A DNA stretch of 64,000 nucleotides from Tragulus kanchil. Lineage: Eukaryota; Chordata; Mammalia; Artiodactyla; Tragulidae. The notes under the pieces are model-generated. The model had not been told where the DNA came from. It ran no database searches and saw nothing but the letters and a program-made list of their open reading frames with translations. This document shows, piece by piece, positions 37,395-48,297 of this stretch. The DNA lies in contig JAIOJX010000002.1 of assembly GCA_022376925.1 (NCBI GenBank), positions 65,806,001-65,870,000 on the forward strand, in the 5' to 3' direction. The position numbers and the translations under genes are program-made. How positions within the stretch are numbered: the first letter of the stretch is position 1; every line of letters begins with the position of its first letter.

Positions 37395-38297
37395 CTTAAA
37401 ACTGCCTATCACTGAAAAGGAAGCACTTGTACACTGTTGGTGGGAATGCAAATTGGCACAGGCACTGTGAAAAACAATATGGGAGTTCCTTAGAAAACTA
37501 GAAATAGATTCACCATATGATTCAGCAGTTTTAATCATGGGTAAAGTGTTAGTCAGTCATATCTGACACTTCGCAGCCTCATGGACCGTAGCCTGCCAGG
37601 CCCCTCTGTTCATGGGATTTCCCAGGCAAGAATACTGGAGTGGGTTGCCATTTCCTTCTCCAAGGAATCTTCCTGATCCAGGGACCAAACTCAGGGATTG
37701 AACCCAAATCTCCTGAATTACAGGCAGATTCTTTACCATCTGAGCCACCAGGGAAGCCACAAATTACAGGTACATACTCCCCCAAAAGAAAAAACTAAAT
37801 AAAAAAGATACATGCTTTTCAATGTTCATAGCAGCCTCATTTACAATAGTCAAGATGTGGAAGCAACTCAAGTATCCATCAGCACACAATTGGATTAAGA
37901 CAATGTGGTCTATATATTATGCTAGGTGAAATAAGTCAGATAAAGACAAATACTATATGATACCATTTATAAATGAAATCTGAAAAATAAAAATGAATGT
38001 ATATACAAAACAGAAACAGACTCATAGATATAAAAAGACAAACTTGTGGTTACCAAAAGGGAATGGGAAGGAAGAAAGGACCAACTGGGGTTATAGGATT
38101 AACAGATACACACTACTAGATATAAAATAGGTAAGTGACAAGAATATACCATATACTACAGGGAATGAAAACCATTATCTTATAATAATTTATAATAGAA
38201 TACAGTCTGCAAAAAATACTGAATCATTATCTATATATCTGTAAGTAACACAGTATGGTGAATCAACTACTCTTCAATTAGAAAAAAAAAAAAAAAC
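37395..38297 (+). mobile_element. Older artiodactyl L1 3' end, split by a SINE
   Basis: The left part (about 37395-37540: 'ttgtacactgttggtgggaa') is from the end of ORF2. The right part (37761-38297) has 'catagcagcctcatttacaa', the 3' UTR, and a polyA of about 16 at 38281-38296. No intact frame remains. The SINE at 37541-37760 was inserted later. Confidence 0.8.
37541..37760 (-). mobile_element. Bov-tA-type SINE, reverse
   Basis: Reverse SINE from 'gtgttagtcagtcatatctg' to 'atctgagccaccagggaagc'. The two overlapping minus ORFs (37557-37760 and 37579-37785) are the standard translated SINE and not genes. Confidence 0.9.
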
Positions 38298-38499
38298 CTT
38301 GCCTTTCTCCAGAGACCCTAAATGCCTCATGGATAAAGCTCCAGATGCAACTGTCACATACTCAGTTCTCTCAAGTGAATGAATAGTCTTGTACCATCGA
38401 CTCAACCATCTACTGCTGGCTTGAGTTTCTTCGTCATAACGAGTTTCTATCATTTGTTCATCCTAAGAGTTGGATTTTCTATGCTACAATAATGAACTA

Positions 38500-38830
38500 A
38501 TTTTAGGGCATCTTGGTTTTTTTCATAGTTTCATATGAACCAATTGAGGCTTTTTTGCTTCTGTTTCATAATCAGTAACCAACTGAGTGTGCCTACAAAA
38601 AAAACAGCTATATTCTGTTCTATAATGGCTATACCACTTTATATTCCCACAACAATGCATGAAGATCCAGTTTCTCCAGATCCTCACTTGTGTTTGATAT
38701 TATCACTTGTAAAAAAATTTAAACATTCTGATAGGTGTGTTTTGATATCACATTGCATTTCTCTAATCACTAATGATACTGGACATCTTTTCATGCATTA
38801 TTGTATTTATATAGACAAACTCCTCATAAT
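38500..38830 (-). mobile_element. Old L1 fragment, reverse
   Basis: 'atggctataccactttatat', 'ccagtttctccagatcctca' and 'gcatttctctaatcactaat' are reverse, decayed L1 ORF2 3' region. The 145-codon plus ORF 38535-38972 runs antisense to it and is not a gene. Confidence 0.65.
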
Positions 38831-39394
38831 GCCCCATAGGATGAGTTTGCATCATGGCAGATGCCTTTCAATTGAACCTGCATTGCTTAAAGAAATGTTG
38901 GTAGGCATGATTCTGGACTATTATGTTATTGGTAAAATAGGATTTAGGGCGCTAGGAAATTACTGTGTGTAACATGTGTCTTTGGGAAATTCTGAGTTTC
39001 AAAAACCATCTTACAAATGAACATAGCTAACTCTTGAGCAAGGCAAGGGTTAGGGCTGCCGACCCCTTTGTGCAATCAAAAATCAGAGTACAGCTTTACA
39101 ATTATCCTTTGTATTTGTGTTTCCACATCAGGGGATGCAATCAACTGCAGATTTTGTGTGCCTCTGGTACATATTTATGGCAAAAAATCTGTATATAAGT
39201 GGGCCTGCACAGCTCTAATCTGTGGGTCAAGTGTCCTTCAGAAAAGCCTTAACTTTATTTACATTTTTTTTTTTTTTGCTGTTCTTAAAAAACTGCAAGT
39301 TCTTTTTTAAAAATTCCAGGCCATTCAATTTGTTCATGTATTAATCAATGTAATATAATTTTTTGCTCAGTTTTAAGTTTTGCTTACTTTTTAT

Positions 39395-39850
39395 TCAACC
39401 ATTCAGTGAATATATAATGAGTACCAGCTAATGTTCTGAGCACAATTCTAAGATCCAGAGACAGAATGAAATAAGGCAAACAAAATTTCTGCCCTCTAAG
39501 AGTTTACAGTCAACAAAGGTTTTAACACAGACAAAAGTAATTATTTCATAGCATGTTCTGGAAGTGGTATTTGTCAGTTTCAAGTTTAATTTCAGTTTCA
39601 GTTCATTTTGTAAATCAAGCTGTTAAGAAAGGCACTTTTCATCATAAGGAAAGATTGCTTGCTATATCATGCATTGTATAGTAAGATACTGAATAGATTT
39701 AATTCCTCTTTAATCCATTTAATGAATTTTTGTTATGTATGTGTATTCTTATTATGTTATGCATACTGTTCAAGGTACTGAAGATATAAAACCAATCACA
39801 CACACTCCCTTTCCTCTAAGAGCTCACCTTCTGATGGGAACAGAAATGTA
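39395..39850. mobile_element. L2-like fragments
   Basis: Two stretches (39395-39530 and 39705-39850) have the L2 3'-end vocabulary: 'ttcagtgaatatataatgag', 'ctgccctctaagagtttaca', 'actgttcaaggtactgaaga'. Weak and diverged. Confidence 0.4.
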
Positions 39851-40320
39851 AATTGCAAATTCGTAGAAATTGTCCTAAATGTTTCTGACTTGTCCCTGTG
39901 ACAACTCAGAAATAGCTGTAAAAATAACTCTGTAGCTGGTGACAGACAGAGAGATTGGTGAGGAGAGACTTCTGTTAGGCCAGGTAATAAGCTGTAAGTT
40001 TTTTAAATATGGGTCAAAATTAAAGTACGGCTTTATTTCTGATGTTCCCTTTCACATCATATTTTTTTGCCTTTTTTAAGTAATTTCTTTCCAATTTACT
40101 TCCATCTGCCTGGAGTTGTAGGTTCTACTCTTACTTAATAAGTTAATTTTCAAAACGTTGCACATAAGTTATACCCTGTAAGAGACACTTGAGGCACACA
40201 TTCACAAACAGGCATTTCCCCATTATCTCTAACGTTTGTGTCTTTAAGCCAGTTCTACATTTAAAGAAAATATTTCCTTAAATCCAATGGCAACTTGATT
40301 TTGTTTCGTTTTCATCAACC
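39851..40320. other. Unique stretch, nothing recognised
   Basis: No ORF, RNA gene or repeat family was recognised. Confidence 0.35.
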
Positions 40321-40716
40321 TTTGGTGTTGAACCTTATTAAAAGCTTTGCGAAAGTCTAAATAAATTAGGCGCACTGATTTCTGTAATCTAAATGCATCC
40401 TTACCCCCTCAAAGAACTTTCGTTGGGAAATATTGGCAAGAATTTTGCTTCATTGCATAGTGTGCTCCATCACTGGCCTGTCTCTACTATTCATAGATTG
40501 GAGGGGAAAAAAGTCCTAAGGCTTTTCTTAGTCTGTTTGTATCTTTCTTAATGCTACATTGCTTTAATGAGATAAAATCAAAAGCATAAGCATTCTTAAC
40601 ATCTAAATTTCTTATAATGAAGCATGTAATGAAATTTTGATAACAGTCTGAAGTTACTGTCTTCATTCCAAAGTATGGTAATCCAACTATACAAAAATGC
40701 CAAATCTGAGATGTGT

Positions 40717-40750
<34 letters not shown>

Positions 40751-42491
40751 ACGCATGCCTAGGATTTTGCGTTTGCAAATCAGCATGCAGATTATTAGGT
40801 ATATAATTTAATATAATGTTATATTCTATATGGGAATCTAAAATCATGACCATGGATAAGTTATTTAAGGTATATAATTTTCAATTTTAAAATAAAATTA
40901 CTTCAGTTTTATCATCCACATGTCAATGATGTTTCTTTTCACATAAGACTGCCTGAGAAGTACATATATAAAGAGAGATTTTGTTGTTTTTCACTTTTAA
41001 AAAATCACATTTGTGTATACGACTGATTATTTTTCCTGTACTATTTTTAATGCTGCATTTTTATTTTGGTAAGAAGAAGGCATGCCTTGGATTTCTTTCT
41101 CTTTTAGGGGGGCCAATGTGTTTGTTATTACTCATGGAGAGTTTTATATCTTTCTCCTTGACTGTATTCTGCTCTCTGAGCATAAGTAAATTTATGAAAA
41201 TATTTTATGTTCAACCCCTTATTTCCTTTAATGAAACATTCTTTCTTATCTATGTTTGTCAGTGTTTATCTGAAGTCAGATCTCATTATGTAAAAGAGGG
41301 AAGTATTTGGCTTATTTTTATAATATTGTTTGACACTTAAAGGATTATAGAAAATTTGATTTATGATCTGTAACATGAACCCAAAAAGATAACAGAAAAA
41401 TGAACAATGAATTCTGAAATTATCTTTCATTTTGGTGTTGAACCTTATTAAAAGCTTTGCGAAAGTCTAAATAAATTAGGCGCACTGATTTCTGTAATCT
41501 AAATGCATCCTTACCCCCTCAAAGAACTTTCGTTGGGAAATATTGGCAAGAATTTTGCTTCATTGCATAGTGTGCTCCATCACTGGCCTGTCTCTACTAT
41601 TCATAGATTGGAGGGGAAAAAAGTCCTAAGGCTTTTCTTAGTCTGTTTGTATCTTTCTTAATGCTACATTGCTTTAATGAGATAAAATCAAAAGCATAAG
41701 CATTCTTAACATCTAAATTTCTTATAATGAAGCATGTAATGAAATTTTGATAACAGTCTGAAGTTACTGTCTTCATTCCAAAGTATGGTAATCCAACTAT
41801 ACAAAAATGCCAAATCTGAGATGTGTACGTGTGTGTGTGTGTGTGTGTGTGTGCGCACGCATGCCTAGGATTTTGCGTTTGCAAATCAGCATGCAGATTA
41901 TTAGGTATATAATTTAATATAATGTTATATTCTATATGGGAATCTAAAATCATGACCATGGATAAGTTATTTAAGGTATATAATTTTCAATTTTAAAATA
42001 AAATTACTTCAGTTTTATCATCCACATGTCAATGATGTTTCTTTTCACATAAGACTGCCTGAGAAGTACATATATAAAGAGAGATTTTGTTGTTTTTCAC
42101 TTTTAAAAAATCACATTTGTGTATACGACTGATTATTTTTCCTGTACTATTTTTAATGCTGCATTTTTATTTTGGTAAGAAGAAGGCATGCCTTGGATTT
42201 CTTTCTCTTTTAGGGGGGCCAATGTGTTTGTTATTACTCATGGAGAGTTTTATATCTTTCTCCTTGACTGTATTCTGCTCTCTGAGCATAAGTAAATTTA
42301 TGAAAATATTTTATGTTCAACCCCTTATTTCCTTTAATGAAACATTCTTTCTTATCTATGTTTGTCAGTGTTTATCTGAAGTCAGATCTCATTATGTAAA
42401 AGAGGGAAGTATTTGGCTTATTTTTATAATATTGTTTGACACTTAAAGGATTATAGAAAATTTGATTTATGATCTGTAACATGAACCCAAA
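40321..42491. repeat. Doublet 15: 1.06 kb segment twice, offset 1110 to 1106
   Basis: Copy A is 40321-41385 and copy B 41431-42491. The offset drops by exactly 4 at a GT microsatellite. The filler at 41386-41430 looks like a garbled version of what follows copy B (both contain 'atgaacaatg'). The paired 119-codon ORFs (40981 and 42087) are hydrophobic and AT-driven, with no recognised family. Confidence 0.95.
40719..40747. repeat. (GT)n microsatellite, about 29 nt
   Basis: Pure GT run followed by GCGCACGCATGC. The doublet copy at 41829-41853 is about 25 nt, two units shorter, the size of difference expected between alleles or from polymerase/sequencing slippage. Confidence 0.95.
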
Positions 42492-42727
42492 GTACAGAAA
42501 TGAACAATGTTCTGAGATCTAAATTCAACTACCGATATAAGAATTCAGCTGATTTCCTTTGGTAATTTGAAATTCCTCTTCATCAGAAACAATCTGAAAT
42601 TATTCTTATTTCTGTGATTTATAGATTATGACATCAACATTTAAAAGGTAAATAATATGTGATATCTTATGACAAATATGTATAAAATGCCTTTAAGGAC
42701 CCATTTCCATGATGTTTTAATTATTAG
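42492..42727. other. Unique stretch, nothing recognised
   Basis: Short AT-rich linker between doublets 15 and 16. Confidence 0.4.
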
Positions 42728-44911
42728 CTTCATGTTTTGCTTATGAAAATGAAAGAGTAGTATTTCCAACATAAGTAAATTAATAAAGATCCACAGACTT
42801 TAAAAATGCACACTCTGAAAGAAAAGAGATGGATGAAATACACTGAATATTTGCTTTAAAATAAATATAAAATATCTGATGCCAGAAAAAGTGATAGCAG
42901 AGATTATGTATCTTCTTAATTGATGTGTTTATGATGGTGAAATAATGATATTTGGAAAGAATTCCAATAGTAAATTATAAAACACTAATAGGAGGCACTT
43001 AAATGATAGCATTATTAGGCTTTTCCCTATGAGTATGCTTTTTATCCTCACTAAATCATATTTAAGCATGCAGTGGAGCTTAAGGTTTACTTATTTGCCC
43101 TAGAAAATATGTTAATATAATTCTATTAGAAAGAGAGTTAAGGGAACATCAGTGTAAAAATAAGCTGGCAGGTGCTAATTATGAAGCATCCATAGTCCTG
43201 ATAGCATAATCTCCATATTCCTCCAAACTTTCTGTAATTTTCAAGAAATATAACTGAAGTGTTTTCATTTTGCTGACTTTTAGTAATGATCTATTTACAC
43301 CTTCAGAATAAAACTACAATACATTTCTTTATCTTAAAAGTGTACTCATTCCATCTTTAGTCAAAAAAAAAAGTACAAATAATGAGATAACCATTACTTA
43401 TTATTTACTTTGTGGCAAGTTTAAAAAGGTGAACTAACATTTCAAGATTAAATATTGGGCTAAAATAAACCCAGTCAAGCTTCAGAGACAATATTCATAA
43501 TCACATTATATTCACTAGAAAGATAAAGATTAACAGATTATTAAGAAACTCTTTCTTTCTTGAGGGATTCTAGTGAGATATGAGAGATAGACAGAAAAGT
43601 AAATAATTGTGGCAGCCTTGCAAATGGTAGAATAGAGGTGGTTTAAGGCTCTAGGGGAGGTGAGAGAAAGTGTCTGGTGTATGAGAAGGTAGCATCTGAA
43701 TAAAGTCAGATGAATAGGAGTTTACCAAGTCAGCATGATTTGAAAGGGAGAGAAGATCATTCTAGAAAGAGCTAAAAGTACAGCCAGAACTATAGAGAAG
43801 GTCAAGTGATAGGGGGGCTTCATGTTTTGCTTATGAAAATGAAAGAGTAGTATTTCCAACATAAGTAAATTAATAAAGATCCACAGACTTTAAAAATGCA
43901 CACTCTGAAAGAAAAGAGATGGATGAAATACACTGAATATTTGCTTTAAAATAAATATAAAATATCTGATGCCAGAAAAAGTGATAGCAGAGATTATGTA
44001 TCTTCTTAATTGATGTGTTTATGATGGTGAAATAATGATATTTGGAAAGAATTCCAATAGTAAATTATAAAACACTAATAGGAGGCACTTAAATGATAGC
44101 ATTATTAGGCTTTTCCCTATGAGTATGCTTTTTATCCTCACTAAATCATATTTAAGCATGCAGTGGAGCTTAAGGTTTACTTATTTGCCCTAGAAAATAT
44201 GTTAATATAATTCTATTAGAAAGAGAGTTAAGGGAACATCAGTGTAAAAATAAGCTGGCAGGTGCTAATTATGAAGCATCCATAGTCCTGATAGCATAAT
44301 CTCCATATTCCTCCAAACTTTCTGTAATTTTCAAGAAATATAACTGAAGTGTTTTCATTTTGCTGACTTTTAGTAATGATCTATTTACACCTTCAGAATA
44401 AAACTACAATACATTTCTTTATCTTAAAAGTGTACTCATTCCATCTTTAGTCAAAAAAAAAAAAAAGTACAAATAATGAGATAACCATTACTTATTATTT
44501 ACTTTGTGGCAAGTTTAAAAAGGTGAACTAACATTTCAAGATTAAATATTGGGCTAAAATAAACCCAGTCAAGCTTCAGAGACAATATTCATAATCACAT
44601 TATATTCACTAGAAAGATAAAGATTAACAGATTATTAAGAAACTCTTTCTTTCTTGAGGGATTCTAGTGAGATATGAGAGATAGACAGAAAAGTAAATAA
44701 TTGTGGCAGCCTTGCAAATGGTAGAATAGAGGTGGTTTAAGGCTCTAGGGGAGGTGAGAGAAAGTGTCTGGTGTATGAGAAGGTAGCATCTGAATAAAGT
44801 CAGATGAATAGGAGTTTACCAAGTCAGCATGATTTGAAAGGGAGAGAAGATCATTCTAGAAAGAGCTAAAAGTACAGCCAGAACTATAGAGAAGGAAATG
44901 CAAGTGATAGG
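42728..44911. repeat. Doublet 16: 1.09 kb segment twice, offset 1089 to 1093
   Basis: Copy A is 42728-43813 and copy B 43817-44911. An A-run of about 10 at 43363 is about 14 in copy B (44453). Near the end of copy A 'aaatg' is replaced by 't'. Gene-free AT-rich DNA. Confidence 0.95.
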
Positions 44912-45127
44912 TATTAAGGGAACATGTTCTGGCTGGAGTAAACATTTTTGCAGGAAGGGAGAGAGAGATGTTTGAAGGGGTAGACAGAGGTCCTTTGAAC
45001 CTTCTTAGTAGGGCTAAATTTTCGCAACTGAAAAAGTTAAGGAAATGAATGATATAGCCAAAGTTACATTTTAGGGAGAAATTTCTGAGATAGAATAGAT
45101 GGTGTGGAAACAGAGAGGTATTGCAGC

Positions 45128-45335
45128 AATGGAGACACGATGCTCAAGAATCTGCCTGCAATGCAGGAAACCCAAGTTTGATCCATGAGTTGGGAAGATT
45201 TCAAGGAAGATCCCCTGGAAAGGGAATGGCTACCCACTCCACTTTTCTTGACTAGAGAAGTCCATGGACAGAAGAGGCTGGTGGACCAGAGTCTGTGGTG
45301 TCACAGTCAGACACAACTGAGTGACTAACACTTCA
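45128..45335 (+). mobile_element. Bov-tA-type SINE, diverged
   Basis: 'ctgcctgcaatgcaggaaac', 'ggctacccactccacttttc' and 'cagacacaactgagtgacta'; the head is degraded. Single copy. Confidence 0.8.
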
Positions 45336-45696
45336 ACTTCCATTACTAAACAAATGATTAGTTTATTCATTCAGTAAGTAGTTTATTCATTAATTACCTA
45401 CTCTGAACCTGTAACTGGGGTGGCAGAAAAACATGCCCTCCACCCCTAAACCCTTTCAGACTATCGAGGGTAAAAGAAAATGGGATTCATTAGAAGGTCT
45501 TATGAAGATACTTGGCCTTATTTATGTTACTTTCATACCCTGGCCTACTTATAGCATCTTTAATGTAACTTCAAGCACACAATGCAGAAAAAGCAGCTAT
45601 AGGAAGGTAAAATAGTACTTTTAGAGTTTATGATGCTTAGGAAAATACTGGTCTTTATAAATTGTAAAAACTATTTTATATTGTAGCTTTTATCAC

Positions 45697-45925
45697 GGCA
45701 CACATGCATGCTAAGTCACTTCAGTCATGTCCTATTCTTTGTGACCTATGAACTGTAGCCTTCCAGTCTCCTCTCCCCATGGAATTCTCCAGACAAGAAT
45801 ATTGCAATGGGTTGCCATGCCCTCCTCCAGAGGATCTTCCCAACCCAGGGATCGAACCTGGGTCTCTTATGCCTCCTGCATTGGCAGGCTGGTTCTTTAC
45901 CAATGGTACCACCTAGAAAACCCAA
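45697..45925 (-). mobile_element. Bov-tA-type SINE, reverse, with 10-bp target-site duplication
   Basis: Reverse SINE bounded by perfect direct repeats CTTTTATCAC at 45687-45696 and 45926-45935. It contains 'ggatcgaacctgggtctctt' (reverse-strand B-box region) and 'ggttgccatgccctcctcca'. ORFs on both strands here are shadows of the SINE. Confidence 0.92.
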
Positions 45926-45984
45926 CTTTTATCACTAGAGATTCAAAGTGTCAGTACTGCGTAAAAGTATCTCTGGTGTTCCGC

Positions 45985-46675
45985 GCCAAATTGTGTTCAT
46001 ACTTTGAAGGCCTAACCCTGGTATGTCAGACTGCAACTGTGTCTAAAGATAAGGTCTTCAAAGAGGTGATTAAGTTAAAATGGGTTATTAGGATGGGCCC
46101 TAATCCAGTCTTCTAGCAAGAAGAGGAGATTGGGACACACAGAGATACCTTTTGATCATAAAGGAACAACCACATGAAGAGAGAGCAAGAGGGCAGTCGC
46201 CTGCAAGCCAAGAAGAGAAACCTCAAAGAAAATCAGTCCTCCAACATGCTTGCCTGGAGCATCTCGTAGACAGAGGAGCCTGGCAGGCTGTGGTCCATGG
46301 GTTGCAAAAGAACTGGACATGACTTAGCGACAAACCACCACCACCCATTTATGTAGCACTCGGTGGGTACCAGGTGCCATGTACATGTCCAAGGCCACAC
46401 GCTTGGAGCAACACCTTTGCATCGAGGTGAAACCCCAGGCATCAGTCGCTGGTTCCCAGGAAGCCCAGGCCTGCACCAGCACCATGCCTGTTCCCTTGTC
46501 AGGAATTCAGAGAGTTTATAAAGCATCAAACTGAAAAAAAAAAAAAAAAATCAGTACTGCCAGCACCTTGACTTTGGAGTTTCAATCTCCAAAACTGTGA
46601 GAAGATGAATTTCTGTTGTGTAAACCAGCCATGCTGTGGCAGTGTGTTGTGACAGCCTGAGCTAAGACAGCACAT
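45985..46675 (+). mobile_element. MLT1-type LTR, interrupted
   Basis: Forward MLT1 wording: 'ttcaaagaggtgattaagtt', 'gatgggccctaatccagtct', then after the insertion 'gccagcaccttgactttgga' and 'aaactgtgagaagatgaatt'. The insertion at about 46238-46546 separates the halves cleanly. Ancient, non-coding. Confidence 0.75.
46229..46555 (+). mobile_element. PolyA-tailed chimeric retrocopy: SINE 3' half plus transduced DNA
   Basis: Flanked by direct repeats AAAATCAGT at 46229-46237 and 46547-46555. The insert opens inside a Bov-tA body (about 46238: 'tgcttgcctggagcatctcg'), runs through the SINE tail (gcgacaaaccaccacc, about 46326-46345), then about 185 bases of non-SINE sequence, a TATAAA at 46517-46522 that could serve as a variant polyadenylation signal, and an A-tract from 46534. 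This is the layout expected of an RNA begun in or truncated into a SINE, read into downstream DNA and inserted by L1. The source locus is unknown. Confidence 0.7.
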
Positions 46676-47713
46676 ACCTGAAGCCAAGGCAAGATCCAGA
46701 AAATGTAAACCAATTTCACTGTTCAGCCATCATGTAATTAATTTGAGTGCTACCATGTGTAAGATATTCAGATAATTCAAATCAATCCATGCATTTTTTT
46801 GCACACTGTTAAATACAAATGAGCATAATACACTTTCTTATAATTATGTCCTGCTATTTAAACAATAGTGTCTTATAAAGAGTATAAAAATGTTTTCACT
46901 AGGTGCGCTTATCAGTTCAAAATCTCAAATATTGAATGTATCACTTCCTGTTACTGTGACCCTCCATTTCAATACTTAATAAAAGTTTACTCAGCCATCT
47001 TCCCTTCAGTCTTCTCAGTGAACCACAGTCAATGTTGGCACATGTGCAGAACAGATTAAACTTTCTTGAATTAATAAAATTAAGTCTGTCAGATTTAGGC
47101 CAGTTGAGTATTAAAGTCAAACTAGACCAAATACTGGCTGAGCGTAGTTGCAGCTTGTATGGATCATATTTGGCATAATATTAAGTTTGTGATGTAATAT
47201 AAATTGTCAAAGTGATAACTGCTTCAGTTTTCTGTGGTCTATTTTAAAAGTAATATATATCATACAGAAAAATAAAGTTTAACTTAATGTGAAAATAACT
47301 ACTTAGAAGAACAATAGAATGAAAATGTAAATTGACCATCCATTAACAGCTGGCATATGGTTCTGTGTAATAACCCAGGATTTCATTGTTTCCATTTGCA
47401 TCAAATAGAAAAAGAGAGAAGGCTAAGATGCAACCTCCTCTTTTCCTTTACATGAGAATTTAAAATTTTTTTTTCACCTTAAGATTAGTCAGTCACCTTT
47501 TACTCTTTAAAGTAAGAAAATCTATATTTCATTTTTTGTAATGGAAAAAAAATGATATGACTGCTACAACATGCCTATGTCAGAATAAAGTCCATTAACT
47601 TAAAATCGTTAAAATATATATGTTTTTTTGGGACAGAGTCAATACTGGAGTTTTAAACATCAAGTCGTCATAGCCACCATTTCAGTGAATTAAGATTCAC
47701 GTCAAAGTACCCC
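46676..47713. other. Unique AT-rich DNA, no gene recognised
   Basis: A small plus ORF at 46868-47059 (63 codons) has no motif. No repeat family was assigned. Confidence 0.4.
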
Positions 47714-48071
47714 TTTGCCAAAACCAGAAAAGAAAAATTCCAAATCTTCTATAAAATGATTTCAAGATATATATTATAAAGAGCAACTGAATGAGCAGAA
47801 TATTTTTGGTCTCAACCTCTAAAAAGTGTAAAGAAAAGTATAGACTAAACTTCAACACAATAACTTTTTCTGATTGCATTAGAAAGCTAACTACTCATAT
47901 TTTTCCCATTTTTAGTTAATGCAGAATTTGCAGGCAAATTTACTTTCATAGTTTCATGATGCTTCCTTAAGCATGACATCATACAATAGAAATCACTAAT
48001 TTTGAGGCCTAATTAAAATAATAAAATGTTTATGTGGTTCAAGTATATTAAACTTTCAAACTATTATGCTG

Positions 48072-48190
48072 TTAGTTCATTTATTCTTTCAACAAATGAT
48101 TTTGGCATGTCTGTTATCTGATAGGTACAACAGTTCACAAACAGATACAGTTACTACCACATAGTGCTTATAATATAATAAGAGATTTCC
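48072..48190. mobile_element. L2-like fragment
   Basis: 'tcatttattctttcaacaaa' followed by a degraded 'gataggtacaacagttcaca'. Weak. A doublet copy is at about 49190-49308. Confidence 0.35.
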
Positions 48191-48207
48191 TAAATACAAA
48201 TATAGGG

Positions 48208-48290
48208 ACTTCCCTGACAGTGCAGTTGTTAAGACTCTGTCTTCCAGTGAAAGGGGTGCATGGTCAGGAAGACTTGTGGCCAAAAAACCC
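48208..48290 (+). mobile_element. tRNA-derived (CHR-type) SINE head
   Basis: 'gacttccctgacagtgcagt' and 'tggtcaggaagacttgtggc' follow the cetartiodactyl CHR SINE pattern, with 'ggccaaaaaa' at the end. The reverse L1 tail begins right after it. A doublet copy is at 49326-49408. Confidence 0.65.
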
Positions 48291-48297
48291 ACAACAT

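Noticed and set aside
38535..38972. 145-codon plus-strand ORF
   Set aside because: Mostly antisense to a decayed L1 fragment.
40981..41340. 119-codon hydrophobic ORF, repeated at 42087
   Set aside because: Hydrophobicity follows from T-rich DNA. The second copy is just the doublet. No signal peptide context, promoter or recognisable family.
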